From Rotaria sp. Silwood1 (Eukaryota > Rotifera > Eurotatoria > Philodinida > Philodinidae), in contig CAJNOP010000026.1 in the NCBI GenBank assembly GCA_905250075.1, positions 312,211-376,210 of the forward strand: a stretch of 64,000 nt of DNA, written 5' to 3'. This document shows positions 52,701 through 64,000 of the stretch, piece by piece. A program made the position numbers and the translations under genes. Positions within the stretch are counted from its first letter, which is position 1, and each line of letters starts with the position of its first letter. The notes under the pieces were generated by a model. That model worked only from the letters and a program-made list of their open reading frames with translations. It ran no database searches and was not told the origin of the DNA.

Positions 52701-55028
52701 GTTATTAATTTTTGTATTGATGAATAATCTGATTTATATATATTAGTAGTAGTAGAAGTAATATTATTATTATTATTATTATTATTGTTATTGTTTTGTT
52801 CTTCATTATCATTAGGAATTGTTGTTTGAGTTATTGTTGTCCATAATGTTTCATGATCAGTTATTGTTAATGTACGATAAGCTTAAATAATTGAATATTA
52901 ATTAATAAGAAAAGAAAAATAATACCTTACCGAGAAAGGCTATGCCTAATGTTTTTAGTATATGAATATGTTTACATTCATATTGATGATAACTAGCAAG
53001 TGCACGTTGTTGACAATGTTCACTACAGAATAGAACGTGTGAACATTGAGAACAGACATATGGTATAACGATAGCCGTTAAACTAAAAATATGAAATTCA
53101 TAAGAAAGAAAAATAATAGATGATTATTTAAAGCTTCAAACAAAAAAAAACGACACAATTTTTTGTTACATGAAATAGAATTTTTTCTACTAAAAGACCT
53201 CTTTGATTTTGATGTAGTTCTTTGAAGAAAAATATTATTACTGAAAGTTTATAAAATAAAATCTATGTTTTGAATCTAGAGTAGACTGAACAAACTTTAT
53301 AAGAACTCCACCGAAAAGTTAAGATTAGGGAGAATAGGTTATTTAGATAAAATACAGTTCGTACATCTTATATACCAGTTTACAGTTTGCACTATCAAAC
53401 TGGTAGGGATCAGAAAAGATTTGCAGCTAGTATTAAAAGAGGTGTAATTATACGAAACCCATCAACATTTGTTTGTATTTCATTTGCTGAAAATGAAGAA
53501 AACTTTTAGGTAGCTTTTAGTTTATTTAATGTGAGTTTCTCGTACATTTGTAACAAAGAAGTACTATTTCGAGTTACGGGAAATGTAGAGTCAACCATAT
53601 AGTAATAAAAAATTGAATAGTTCTTCAAGTACATTTTCTAAGTCTGCCTCACTACGAAAATTTTACTATTTATGACTGAAGGTGGTATGAACTTTACGAA
53701 ACGTAAAATTGCGAACTAATCAACTTAGTTTCATCTAAATGTGCAGAAAAATATACAAGTCTCGCTCAAAAAATGAACGGTTTAGGGTATAGTTAGATGA
53801 AACCAAGTTGAATACTTTGTAATTTTTTCGTAGATAAAAATTCGCACCATTTTCAGCAATATTTCTGTCTTAGTATACGTTTTGAAATAAGTATTGATAT
53901 GAATCAATGTTCTGAATATCATGATTATAAAAATTCACTAACCAATGATCACAGTATGTATAAGCAAATTTAGGTAATAACAAACAAGCATATGGACGTT
54001 CATTAAGTATCAATGCATCCGATGGAATATCTTGATTAGCAATTATATGTCGACCTTTATCTTTTGAATAAGCAAGACGTAATGTTGAACTAGCACAAGG
54101 TATATATTTATTAGGTCCATTTAATAATAATTTTGATTCATCAATAAGAATCGTACTACGAGGTGGTGATGGAGGTGATGGTGGACAAAATTCATCAGTC
54201 GTTTTTTCTTCAGTTGATTTTAATAAACAACTAGCTATTGTTTCAGTTGGTGTTGATGAATTTTGAATAAGATCATCAAGATTTTTATATGATGTAATTT
54301 TTTGCTGTTGTTGTTCTTTTTCTTCTTCTTTTCGTTTATTTAATATTGCTATTTGTCGACTTAATTGATCCATTTCTTTACAAAATGAATCAATTTTTTT
54401 TCTATCAAGACCAGCAGTTTTTTTAATCAGATCACGACATATTTTAAGTTCATATGCACTACGTTCAGGATCATTTAATTTATGATAACATGCTGCTCGA
54501 CGAAATACTAATCTAAGGATAAATACAAAACAAAATTAAATTTAATCAAAAGATAACAATAACAATATTTATTTAAACTTACTTAAATTTAAGTTCATTT
54601 GGATAAAAATCATTAGCTAATTGAATAGCACGTATGGATTCATGATAATGATTTAATTCAAAAAGAACAGCTGATAAATTTCCATATGATAATGCCATAT
54701 CTTGACTATTTATTGTTGATAATGCAATACTTGCACGATAACACCATGCTGCACGTGATAAATCTTTTTCAACAAAATAATCATTACCTTTTTTACGAAA
54801 ATTTATTGCTGTTGTTGCATTTTTTGTTAAACATGATGATGATGTTGATGATAAATAACGTTCAAATGTATTTGATAAAAGATTTGCACGATGATTATGT
54901 ATAAAACGAATACGATCAAGATCGGATTTTAGATGACTAAATTCTGTATAAAGACCTTTTTGTATTGCAAGATCAAGAGTATTTGATGCTGTATCAAGCC
55001 AATCCATATCAGAAAATGGGGATTCCAT
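49776..55028 (-). CDS. SMYD4: SMYD4-like TPR/MYND/SET protein
   Basis: Predicted protein-lysine methyltransferase of the SMYD4 type. Minus exons: 54583-55028, 53943-54512, 52931-53082, 52229-52881, 52107-52170, 50165-50477, 49776-50101. Order: N-terminal TPRs (FRKKGNDYFVEKDLSRAAWC, then YGNLSAVLFELNHYHESIRA), start of the SET region (KGRHIIANQDIP), MYND finger (CDHC, then CSQC, CSEHC and HQYEC; every ligand present), SET core (FPTCALMNHSCVPN, then GEEILNCYGP), post-SET CQCEGC, and C-terminal TPRs (LRKYAQTLFNCRKFDDAR). The MYND is split by an intron after its second Cys codon begins. A poly-Asn run of 11 is coded by an ATT/AAT repeat at 52763-52794. Phases close except between 52107-52170 (phase 1) and 50165-50477 (phase 0). 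A short linker exon is missing in the 1.6-kb intron, or a weak phase-0 donor (CAA/GTTGAA) is used. About 840 residues; human SMYD4 has 804. Confidence 0.88.
51589..51700 (+). repeat. 42-bp tandem repeat in a SMYD4 intron
   Basis: Two full copies of a 42-base unit, 51589-51630 and 51631-51672, are followed by a partial third. Each unit begins TTCTATTTTAGAAA or a variant and ends in TCTTTG. It explains the plus-strand open frame here, which is not a gene. Confidence 0.7.
53721..53810. repeat. Inverted repeat in a SMYD4 intron
   Basis: Arms of 18 bases, 53721-53738 (CAACTTAGTTTCATCTAA) and 53793-53810, match as an inverted repeat with one mismatch around a 54-base loop. The host intron (53083-53942, about 860 nt) is one of the long ones in this gene. 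It could be the ends of a very short element or an RNA hairpin; nothing decides. Confidence 0.6.
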
Positions 55029-56363
55029 TAAAAGTTTTCAAAATATATGAAAATAAATATCTAAAACAAAAAAAGAAAAAAGATACACGATATGTATAAA
55101 TATGTTTTCGATCTACAAAGTTTTCAAGATCAAAATTGAACATATCAGAAAAATTCAATTGTATTTTATATGATGCATTTAATTAAATGTTCAAATCATT
55201 TTTAGCATTCATGTTTTGATTAATTTTTAAGGACAATTTTCATTTAGTTATTTTTGAGAACTACTGAATAGACATGAATAATATATCAGATCAAAACTTA
55301 TGTTTTTAAAAGTTAAACCCATTTTCATGACTTTTTAAGACTATTTTGTCGTACAATCGACAAAAGATATCAGTCAACATTACAAAAAAAAATGACTAGT
55401 GCAATTCCTGCGGGATTACAAATTGGAAACACGATTTCGCTGCTGCTGCTAATGTAGAGTTCTGTGAAACATTAGAAATGTTCCGATAATTTTTTGATAC
55501 ATTTACATTCACCCTTGCGACTGTTTCGGAAGACTCTATGCTATATCATAGAGACCTTCTAATTATTCTCTCTACTTGGGATACATTTCTTTAACATCGT
55601 TTTATTGCATTACTCCCGAAACGCAATAAGGAAGAAGTTGATATGTTATAACGAGACCTCATTCATATATGGTCTGTGACAGAGAAAAGGGACCGAAGTA
55701 TTACTAAGGTGTCTGTTACGGTCATTGATCAAGGAGATACCGTACCAAGGATGTCTGACACATTTATATGTGAAGTCGAAATTTCAATTGTATACATTTT
55801 CATACTCGTTTTAGATCGTATTTCACAAGTTCTCATCAAGAATAATTTTGTCTGCCAAAAAAACCAACTATGTATATTCCGTGATAATTTATTAATTGTT
55901 TCATATTGATTATGATCTATTCTCTTCTTATTAATTGTTTTCAACCAAAAAAGCATTTTTACGACGAATCCAACTCGTTCAAAAAAATGTTTTCCATATA
56001 TTTCAAAAAATTTGTTCCAATAAATAAAATCATCATGTTCAAAACTCAAGACATCTAAAATATTATTTTTGTTTATTAGCTATTTCTTTGCAATCATGGT
56101 AAAATGTATATATATATTAAAAGGACAAAATCATACATATATAAAAGGATGACTTAGACACGCAGCAAAAAAAAAAAAAACAAATTCTCCACAACAAATG
56201 AAAAAAGAAGCGATATGTGATTAGTCGTTATATATTTGACTATCACTACCTGAGAATATAATTCAAACTAAATAATAATTACACACGCACACACTGTTTG
56301 ATTGCATTGCACACACAAACATTAGAATAGATTTTTTTTTTTAAAAACTGCATAATTGCTCCA
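55029..56363. other. Spacer between SMYD4 start and dystrophin end
   Basis: About 1.3 kb without a recognised gene, holding the SMYD4 promoter side and the dystrophin 3' UTR. It contains a dispersed-repeat copy at about 55600-55840. Microsatellites (CA and A runs) lie at 56160-56340. Confidence 0.5.
55600..55840 (+). repeat. Dispersed repeat, copy 1
   Basis: Shares a scattered but collinear series of blocks with 58335-58585: CCCGAAACGCAATAA against CCCGAAATACAATAA at the start, and ATTTCAATTGTATACA with TTTTAGATCGTATTTCAC against ATTTCAATTCTATACA with TTTTAGATCATGTCTCAC at the end. Copies are in the same orientation. No coding capacity. Confidence 0.6.
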
Positions 56364-59300
56364 TTAAGATGCAACTGAAGTATCGATTTGTTGATAATAA
56401 GATGGTGAACTACTTGATTGTGGTTCAGTTATAACAGAAACAAGATCACCAACAGCACGATTTATATCATCAGCCATATGAAATAGATTATCAATTGTTA
56501 TTAAATCTAGCAATTAAAATATAAAAGTTTTCTTTTTTTTTCTTATGATAAAATTTCAAAATTACTTGGTTGTCGTTCAAGATTTCTTTCCATTGAACGT
56601 CTTAAACCTAATGTTGAACTATGTAATGGACTTGATATTGTTGTTGAACGATGTTCAGTCATACTAGTATTACTTGTATGATGATGTAATGAAGGTGACT
56701 AAATATATATATATATACGATAAAAATTTACATACACAAAAAAAATGAAAGATTCTTTTCTTACTTCTCGAAATAATAATTGTTTTGATTTTCTTAATTG
56801 TTTTTCAAGTTGTTTATTATGTTCTTCAAGTATTTTCATACGTTGTTCTAATTTTGTTTTATGATGACGTAATTGTTTAGCTTCACGTAACATTTCACGA
56901 TCACTTGAATTATAATCATTTATTAATGATAATGAACCTAATTGACTATCACTTTGATGAAATTGTTGTTGTCGTTCATTGATAATTATAGATTTTTCCA
57001 TATGTTGTTGACATAAACGTTCATATTCATTTTGTAATAAACGATTTTCATCTTCAAGATCACGTATTATAGCTTCTAATTCATTACGTTGTTCATTATC
57101 AAGTGAACGAGATCGTGTTAATATATCATGTGCAGCAACCCGAGGCTAAAATATGAAAATGATTATAAACATGAAGATATTACAACATCACAATTTGATA
57201 TACACATGCTGGACTAATGTTAGACTATTCGGCTGTTCATTTAAATCTGATAAACTGTACTAGAAATCATTCATAAACTTTTTGAGTTATTTCGTCACTC
57301 ATTTACGTTATAAATTTCTTTGAATTAGAATAAACATGATTAATAATGAACACTGATATTGTTCTCATGATTATGCAAAGGACCTGAAGCACTGTTTTCT
57401 TTACATAACTGCATGATATTTTGAAGAAACTTATTTAATCAACCTGTTTGAACATACATTGGACCTACACGGAGATCTCACTAAGAGTAAAAAAAAAATC
57501 TTGAAATGATTAATGCCTACGGATCTTTAGAGTTGAGTTATTACTGTTCTAGTGAATCTTCGATCCATTGTTAGGTACTTACTGACAAATCAAATAATAG
57601 AATTTTTCTCGACAATCTTGCCCATAGATAGACCTAATGACTCTTGAAATATCTTGAGAATTTTTACTTGAAAAAAACGTTCTTTCATCACCGTATTCAA
57701 TTTTCAACAAGTAGCCACTCGTCACAAAAAATGGTGTTTACTTAACAATTCAATATCTCGATAAAAGAACACTCTTTTCAACTGAAACTTTCAAGATATC
57801 CCAAGAGTCATTAAATTTATCGATGAACAAAATTTCACGTTGAAGTCTTAGTAAAATAGTCATGGCTCGATTTTCGGAGTCCACAGACATGAACCCTTTT
57901 AAGTCTTCTCTAATCTTATGAAAACTTCCTTCAAATTGACTTGAATTTGTATTACATTTAATTTTTCTTTTCGAATTTTTAATTAAAATTTCTATTCATA
58001 TTCAATGTAAAGAAGCTTTTATATATACATACCGAAGCATGTACAAAAGTGTTCAAATTTCGACAATGCTGTGCAATTATACCATGTTCATCAGATCTAA
58101 AAATAAAAGCAAAATTAAAATATTCTCTAGAAAATTCATCTTTTCATACGATTCAATAGTAGAAGATAACGGTTGTACAGTTCCAATGTCAGATCTAAAT
58201 CGCAAAAAAACAAAAAACTATGATCACAATCCGTACAGAATTAAAATATGAAACATGATGCTGCTAATCGCTGAGAGACTATTCTATTCTATCTATTTTG
58301 AAGCGCATTTTCTCATTATCTTTGCACTTAATCATCCCGAAATACAATAACATAAAATAGGTCATTGACTATAATGAGATGTTATTGATATACGGCCTTT
58401 GATTGTCTATTAATATGTTTTGTCACGGTCTATGATTGTATATCAATCGTGTTTGTTATGGTTTGTGACAATTCAATGGTTATGTCTGTCACGGTCTGTA
58501 TGTGAGAGTAGTTGTAAATTTCAATTCTATACAATTTAACTCTACTTTTAGATCATGTCTCACGAAATAATTTCTGATTTAAACAACACAAAAAAAAACT
58601 GAGTGATTTTAATTCAAATTATTTACTTGAATGGTGTTGTTAAAACTGGAATTAATACAGGAGAAGATAATGGTTGAGATGTTGCTAAAATATTATTATC
58701 AAAAACATGTGGTAATGGTAAATATCCAAGTTTTGGATGTTTTCGATGTTTAGTCCATAATTTATTTTTAAATATACGAAAAAAATCTCGAATATCTTCT
58801 GATGATGTTGTCTATAATAAATAAATTTTTATTAAAATAAAAACTATTATTTTTATATAACAAACTTCAGTATAATATTCTTGTAAAGGATCATCCATTT
58901 TAAAAAATTTTGTTTGTTTACCAGAAAAAAAGCAATTTTGACATATGTCACAATTAAAATGTTTTAATGAACGATAACGAAAACCAAGTATTGGATATAT
59001 TTTACAAATACTACATCGAGCTTCATGTTTAGCTGCTTCACTTGCTGCTAAACGATGCATAACAGGTAACCAAACAAGTGATTGAGGTTCTAATTTAATC
59101 CATTCAAGAAAATCATTCGCTGTTAATACATTAGGATTATGTGCCTAAATATATTTGTATTTTAAATATTAATTTAAGTTTTAAAATACAATAATACAAA
59201 AATGACTTTCTTACATAATCAAAACAACTTTTTACACTTGGTTCGACACTTGATCCACCAAATGCAGCAATTTCACCGAGTTGTTTTGGGATCTATTAGA

Positions 59301-62300
59301 AGTATATTGAATTAATTAAATAGAAAACTGTTTAAATTTGCTTATGAATTTCAAAACAATTTAGTTTTTTTCAGAAATTGTTTAAATAATACGATAAAAA
59401 CTTTTTATATTATTACTTAAAGATAATTCGAAAAGTAATTTATATTTGAATGAGAAAATCCAAATAATGTCTCTCAAGTTTCGGCAATGTTTCAAAGTGC
59501 AATCTCGAATAAATCTTATCAAAAAACATTTCAATCCCTACTATTCTATCTCATTTATATAGAAGTATCGTCAACTTTTATTCATTTGTCCAATTTCTTT
59601 AGTTCATTTGAAAAATAAATACATACAACAATTGCTTGTTGAAATAAAATTGACAAACGTTGTCGATCAACAACATCGCGCACATCATTATCTGTTGATG
59701 GACAAGCCACTAATGAAAATACATCTGATAAAAAATATCAAAAAAAAGAACCATATGTATATATGTATAAGTTTTCTATACAGAACTTACATCGATATTT
59801 TTCTTCAATATTTCCTCTACAAAGTAAAGCTAATGCCATTTTCATTGCTAATAAACGAATTGATCCAGTTCGATTTCTAAACAATAAATTTTCGATTTAA
59901 TACATAATCATCTCCAAGATTATTCGATTAAGTTTTATAACTCTAATTGCTTGTTTTTCAAGGAGAGAATCTTCGAGAAATCAAATTTCTCAATTCCTAG
60001 AAAATTTCTATGTAAATCACTTAGAATGATAGAAGAAACAATTCTCTATAGAATGAAAGATCTTCTATTAACATGAATAAATCAAATAGAATTGTAGACA
60101 CTTTTTCCGTGGGAAACCAGCAATTATTATCATCTTTGAAAATTCTTATTAGTATTTACGGCATCAGAAAAAAACATATTGTAAATATACATAGATTGAA
60201 TAATTTTAGGAGTAATTATAAATACAAAATGAATTTTTTTTCCTTACGTATCATAAATATTTAATAACCAATTGAGTGTTAAATCAACTGTAACTGTTAC
60301 ATTAATTAATTGTGGATATTCATTTGCTGTTTTTTCAAATATAGATTGTAAATAATAAAGAATTTCTGTTATATCAACATATTTATCAATATCTCTATTT
60401 GGTGAATCAATTGTTTGATGTTCTTCAAAAACACTTATTATATCACTAAGTGATGTTAAATCAACTAAAAGAAAAAGAAAATCTATAACTAAAAATATTC
60501 AATAAAAAAAAACATACGACAAAGACGTTTTTGTAATGTACGAAGTTTCATTGCTGTACGATAAGCAGAAAAACGAATATCATTAAAATTTGAGAATGAA
60601 CGCATTAATTCAAGCCTTAAAAAAAAATCAAATATATTAATTTATTAAAAAAAGAAAAGTTGTTTATTTACATTTTTGGATGATCCCAAGATGTACTTTG
60701 ATCGGAATGGCTATATAAATAAAAAGAAAAGCATAAATTAATACATGGCAAAAAAAAAACACAGCTAATGAAATTTTTTACTTGATAAAATAAGGTACTT
60801 TATTAAAAGCTATAGCACGTTGCCAAGGATATTCAACTGATTTAGAATAAATATCACTCTCAGAAGTTTTTACTGAATCTTGTAATAATTGTACACGTTG
60901 TGATAATGATTGTATTGAATGTTCCCATCTAATTAGATTTAGAAAAAACGAAGAATAGAAAAATTTTTATATTTCATTCCTAAAACCTTTGATTAAGTTC
61001 TTGTACACGATTTGTTGGATGTATATCATATTCATTTTCAATTGTTTGTGCTAATTGTTGAATATCATCAATTGATGTTTTACATGACATCAGAGTTGAC
61101 AAAAGTTGCTAAGAAAAATTACAATTATGAAAATTTTATTTATTTAGAAATATCTCAAAAATAAATTCATTATTATCATTTAAATATATTTATTTATAAG
61201 AACTTTTTTAGTTTCAATCAAAATCTTCTTTGATTATAAGTGTGAATTTAACACTTGTAAAATGAGTCGATGACAAATAGAGTAGCTCTTTCTTTTCTTT
61301 TTTTTTTTTTTTTTGTAATCCTTGAAGGCAATGTAATCTGTATACTGAGACTAAATAATTATTCTTATCTCTGTTGACATCTCGTATCCGATAAAATCTG
61401 TATCTCTAAGATATATAATATATACATTATTGAGTTATTTATTTCTTACAGCTACACATGATAAATAAAATTTATTACAAAAAAAAACTCATTCATCAAT
61501 ATTTATTTGTCTATAGATACAACAGTGTGAACTCTATGCTATCAAATCATATAGATGAATGAATATTTTACAGATTATTTTAAACTATAGCTTTCATTTA
61601 GTTTTTTTTTTCCCGGAAACAGAGAAACCATTTACAAATAATAAAAAAAAAACCTTTCCTTTCCTCGGAGAAAGTAGTTCATTCTTCTTGGAAACGGAAA
61701 TGAAACGTTTTCTTAGTTAACCAAGGCTAATCTACCCTAAATATTCGAAAAAGAAAAAAGAATTCTATTCCAGACAAAAATTGATGGTTCTATCGACGAA
61801 CTATAAAGAAAGATTTGTTCTATGCCTACGTTTTCTATATTCAGTCTATAAGAAACATCAAACAACAACTGTCAGGAAGAGAAACTTTAAGCGAGAAATA
61901 TCATCCAGTTTCTGTTCTCTAATCGTATCGTCTAAATAAAACTCAAATCAGAAGAGAATTCTAGAGTTAATCAATGTACTCATTTCAGTGGGTAGAGTAC
62001 AGAAGTAAATGTCTACAAAAAAAATATTCTGTTAAATTTTTAATACCAACTAAGAATAACTTGCTATCAAGCGATTAAGCTTGTTTATTCAAAGATAGAG
62101 TAGACAGTCAGTATTGTTTGATCTATGTTATCTTGCATATTGCATTTGGGAATATAATTCTAACGAGAGACTTTCCTGAGGTGTTAAATGGCTTTTTTTG
62201 ATCGGAACTATATCCATTCAATAGGTCTCAGTGAGTAATGATAAAGTCTAGAATCATTTTGACTTTCTAAGCCTTCGTTTCTAAGATATCATATTTTTAC

Positions 62301-63493
62301 CATGTTGTTTAGCGAGGCATCCCGTTCTCCTCTCAGATTCATCTGTAGAATCGACTTTCGACTTAAAACTTTGCAGAGACAAAAGTCTTAATGAGATTAT
62401 TTTATTCTGAAGATCTCAGACTTTTTCATTGCTTCTATCCTAAAATGTACATATAAAATACATTGTACTATCAATCATGTTAATGATAATATTTGAAAAT
62501 CGATTTGCCAAGTGAATCTGATGTAGAACAGAGAGTTTTTCTAAAAAACATAGTAAAAACACAATATCTCAGAAATAAAGACTTAGGAAACTCAGCTATT
62601 CTATATTTCTTCATCGTTTACTAGGATCTATCGAATGAATATAACTTCAATCTAAAAATCAATTTCACACTTCGTAAAAAAAAACGTACAAATCAAATTT
62701 GCATTCAAATCTTAGAATAAGTTTTTAAATTACTTTTGTGTGTTCAATTTCAGTTGGTACTTGTTCACTATTTATTGCTCGTATTTGTGGTTGATGAGCA
62801 TGAGTAAGTTCAATATCAAGCAAGTGTGCATGTAATTGGTCACACTTGCGGCGTAGATCTTCGACCGCCTATAAATAACAACAACAATAAAAATACAACA
62901 AAATTTTCTTATTAATTAGCAAAAAAAAGAAAGAAAATATATAATTTTAATACTAACCGTTTGAGCACGTTGTAAAGTTTTTAAACGATGTCGTACATTA
63001 GTATTCGCATTTTTCCAACGTTGTGTTAATTGAAGTACATGTCGACGAACTTTACGTAATGTTAAATCTGAATATTTTTTTAATGGAGGTGATGGTGATG
63101 ATGCTGATGTTGATGATAATAATTCAAATTTTCCACCACTAGTATCGTCTAGGAATATCCAAATAGATAATAAATAGTTATATGATGATTATGAACAAGA
63201 ACAAAAAAGGTCAGGGTTAGTTAGAAAAAAAAAGAGAAAAATAGTTTCTTTTTTCACTGGTTGATTCTTATAACAAATCATAGTAGAGAGATCAAATAAC
63301 GAAGAATAACCGACGACCTCTTTCTAATGATAGCATTTACATGCATTTTTTTCTTTCTTCTTTTTTTTTTGCACCTACCAGCACTTTCCATACCACTACT
63401 ATCTTTGTTATCTGATGTATATAAACGTTTGCCAGTATTGAGTATTTGTTCAACATGTGGACGAAGATTTTCATCCAGTTCCGTAATAATATG
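56364..63493 (-). CDS. DMD: Dystrophin, C-terminal half (5' end beyond the window)
   Basis: Cytoskeletal protein linking actin to the membrane dystroglycan complex. Minus exons include 63375-63493, about 62960-63150, 62735-62870, 60990-61110, 60781-60950, 60675-60712, 60515-60615, 60260-60460, 59795-59880, 59625-59730, 59215-59290, 58864-59145, 58627-58811, 58033-58096, 56765-57145, 56566-56698 and 56364-56506. Order: spectrin-like helices; WW domain ([17 protein letters not shown], then TSWDHPKM); paired EF-hand-like region ([15 protein letters not shown], then [10 protein letters not shown], then [13 protein letters not shown]); ZZ zinc finger ([20 protein letters not shown], then CDIC and NCFFSG); [10 protein letters not shown]; syntrophin-binding helix exon 58033-58096 ([15 protein letters not shown]); coiled coil ([20 protein letters not shown]); C terminus ending in QIDTSVAS. 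Phases checked from the ZZ exon to the stop agree. The WW and ZZ ligand residues are kept, so dystroglycan binding is likely conserved. No exon is seen upstream of 63493 in the window. Several introns hold repeats. Confidence 0.93.
57400..57950 (+). mobile_element. Inverted-repeat element, second copy (dystrophin intron 57146-58032)
   Basis: Related to the element in the Ly6 copy 1 intron: CTTTTCAACTGAAACTTTCA, then GTCATTAAATTT, and near the right end GACATGAACCCTTTTAAGTC, all in the same order and spacing as at 31685-31870. Its own left and right parts are diverged inverted repeats: GAGTTGAGTTATTACTGTTC at about 57532 matches, on the other strand, the region around 57850-57875. No coding capacity. 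Confidence 0.55.
58335..58585 (+). repeat. Dispersed repeat, copy 2 (dystrophin intron 58097-58626)
   Basis: Second copy of the repeat at 55600-55840, same orientation. Internally it repeats a degenerate motif of about 35-40 bases, based on CACGGTCTATGATTG / CACGGTCTGTATGTG, three times or so between 58390 and 58505. That suggests a short satellite-like core. Confidence 0.6.
61140..62734 (-). other. 1.6-kb dystrophin intron
   Basis: Lies between the spectrin-like exons ending at about 62735 and starting at about 61115. It contains the inverted-repeat element at 62175-62684 and otherwise AT-rich sequence with no exon signal. Confidence 0.55.
62175..62684. mobile_element. Long inverted-repeat (MITE-like) element in a dystrophin intron
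   Basis: Arms of about 190 bases, 62175-62365 and 62490-62684, are inverted copies differing at roughly a quarter to a third of positions (estimated by eye). Matching pairs include TATATCCATTCAATAGGTC against TATATTCATTCGATAGATC, TTTCTAAGATATC against TTTCTGAGATATT, and CAGATTCATCTG against CAGATTCACTTG. The spacer is about 125 bases. No coding capacity; a non-autonomous DNA transposon is the simplest reading. Target-site duplication not established. Confidence 0.7.
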
Positions 63494-64000
63494 CTGAAAG
63501 AAAGCAAAGAAGAAAAAAAAATTGATTGGCAAAGTTTTATCTTTGTCTCTTTTTGTTTGAAGTAAAGAAAAATAGAGAGATTGCGATTATTTCCTTTATT
63601 TGCATGAAGTATCATTGAGTGTCACTTGATTAAGAATGAATAGAGAACATCTTAGATACTCGAATTTCTTTTCTTTTCTTTTCTTTTTCTCTTTCTTCTT
63701 CTTCGTTTTTGTGACAAGATAAATGAACTTATTAAATTGGTCATTCATGAATAATGAATTTTTAACTTTTGATTTTTAAATGAATATAAAGCATAGATTT
63801 ATATTTGATGATTACCTATAATTGAAACCTGCCAGATGTATTTTTTTCTCTCATATATGTTTATAAATACTATTATAAACAACATAGGGAATGTAACATA
63901 TCAAGAATGTCTACGAGGTAATCAACAAAAGTAAAGAGACATAAGTCATCAGTTAACGGCATTTTTCTTATGTCATCAATCAATATGAGTGGATCGATTG
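63494..64000. other. Right-edge sequence, probably dystrophin intron
   Basis: No exon recognised. Contains a TTTTC pentanucleotide tract at about 63666-63695. The acceptor at 63494 shows that the dystrophin gene continues upstream, beyond the window. Confidence 0.5.

Noticed and set aside
1-64000. CRISPR arrays, bacterial operons, tRNA or rRNA genes
   Set aside because: No regular direct-repeat/spacer pattern, no bacterial gene layout and no tRNA- or rRNA-like sequence could be seen by eye. The window is eukaryotic nuclear DNA.

Overview
The window looks like AT-rich animal nuclear DNA, most likely from a bdelloid rotifer. Genes are intron-rich, with many introns of about 40-70 bp, GT-AG borders and poly-Asn codon runs. 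They encode metazoan-specific proteins: dystrophin, a discoidin-domain receptor, HPS1, UBR3 and SMYD4. A secreted astacin carries tandem PPC-like beta-sandwich domains of a kind I associate with bdelloid gene sets. That species-level call is inference; the metazoan call is firm. One 100-N run at 8156-8255 marks a scaffold gap.

Layout: (1) 1-5537, minus: a UBR3-type E3 ligase, N-terminal exon(s) unseen and C terminus off the left edge, with a hAT-transposase relic in a large intron. (2) 5.5-8.9 kb: no gene, sequence gap. (3) 8.9-22.6 kb, plus: an astacin metalloprotease followed by three tandem PPC-like domains, one exon each, in a gene swollen by long introns. (4) 22.6-25.8 kb: no intact gene; a decayed pogo/Tc1-mariner-like transposase. 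(5) 25.8-31.0 kb, plus: complete HPS1 (BLOC-3 subunit), 14 exons, about 706 aa. (6) 31.1-33.4 kb: two convergent Ly6/uPAR-like GPI-anchor-type paralogues with the same three-exon layout. (7) 33.4-37.6 kb: AT-rich, no gene seen. (8) 37.6-43.2 kb, minus: a complete 15-exon discoidin-domain receptor (about 890 aa) whose kinase domain has lost DFG. (9) 43.2-46.8 kb: low-complexity upstream region. (10) 46.8-47.4 kb, plus: a two-exon gene of unknown function. (11) 49.8-55.0 kb, minus: SMYD4-like TPR/MYND/SET protein. (12) 56.4-63.5 kb, minus: the C-terminal half of dystrophin (spectrin-like, WW, EF-hand region, ZZ, coiled coils), continuing past the right edge.

The genes form no operon and no obvious pathway; this is an ordinary mixed gene neighbourhood. 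The unusual points are the DDR pseudokinase, the astacin-PPC fusion built by exon-plus-intron duplication, the mirror-image Ly6 pair, and several short inverted-repeat elements inserted in introns. I did not see a wholly new type of genetic system. Exon borders were read by eye from splice signals and reading-frame phase; where all phases close I say so.
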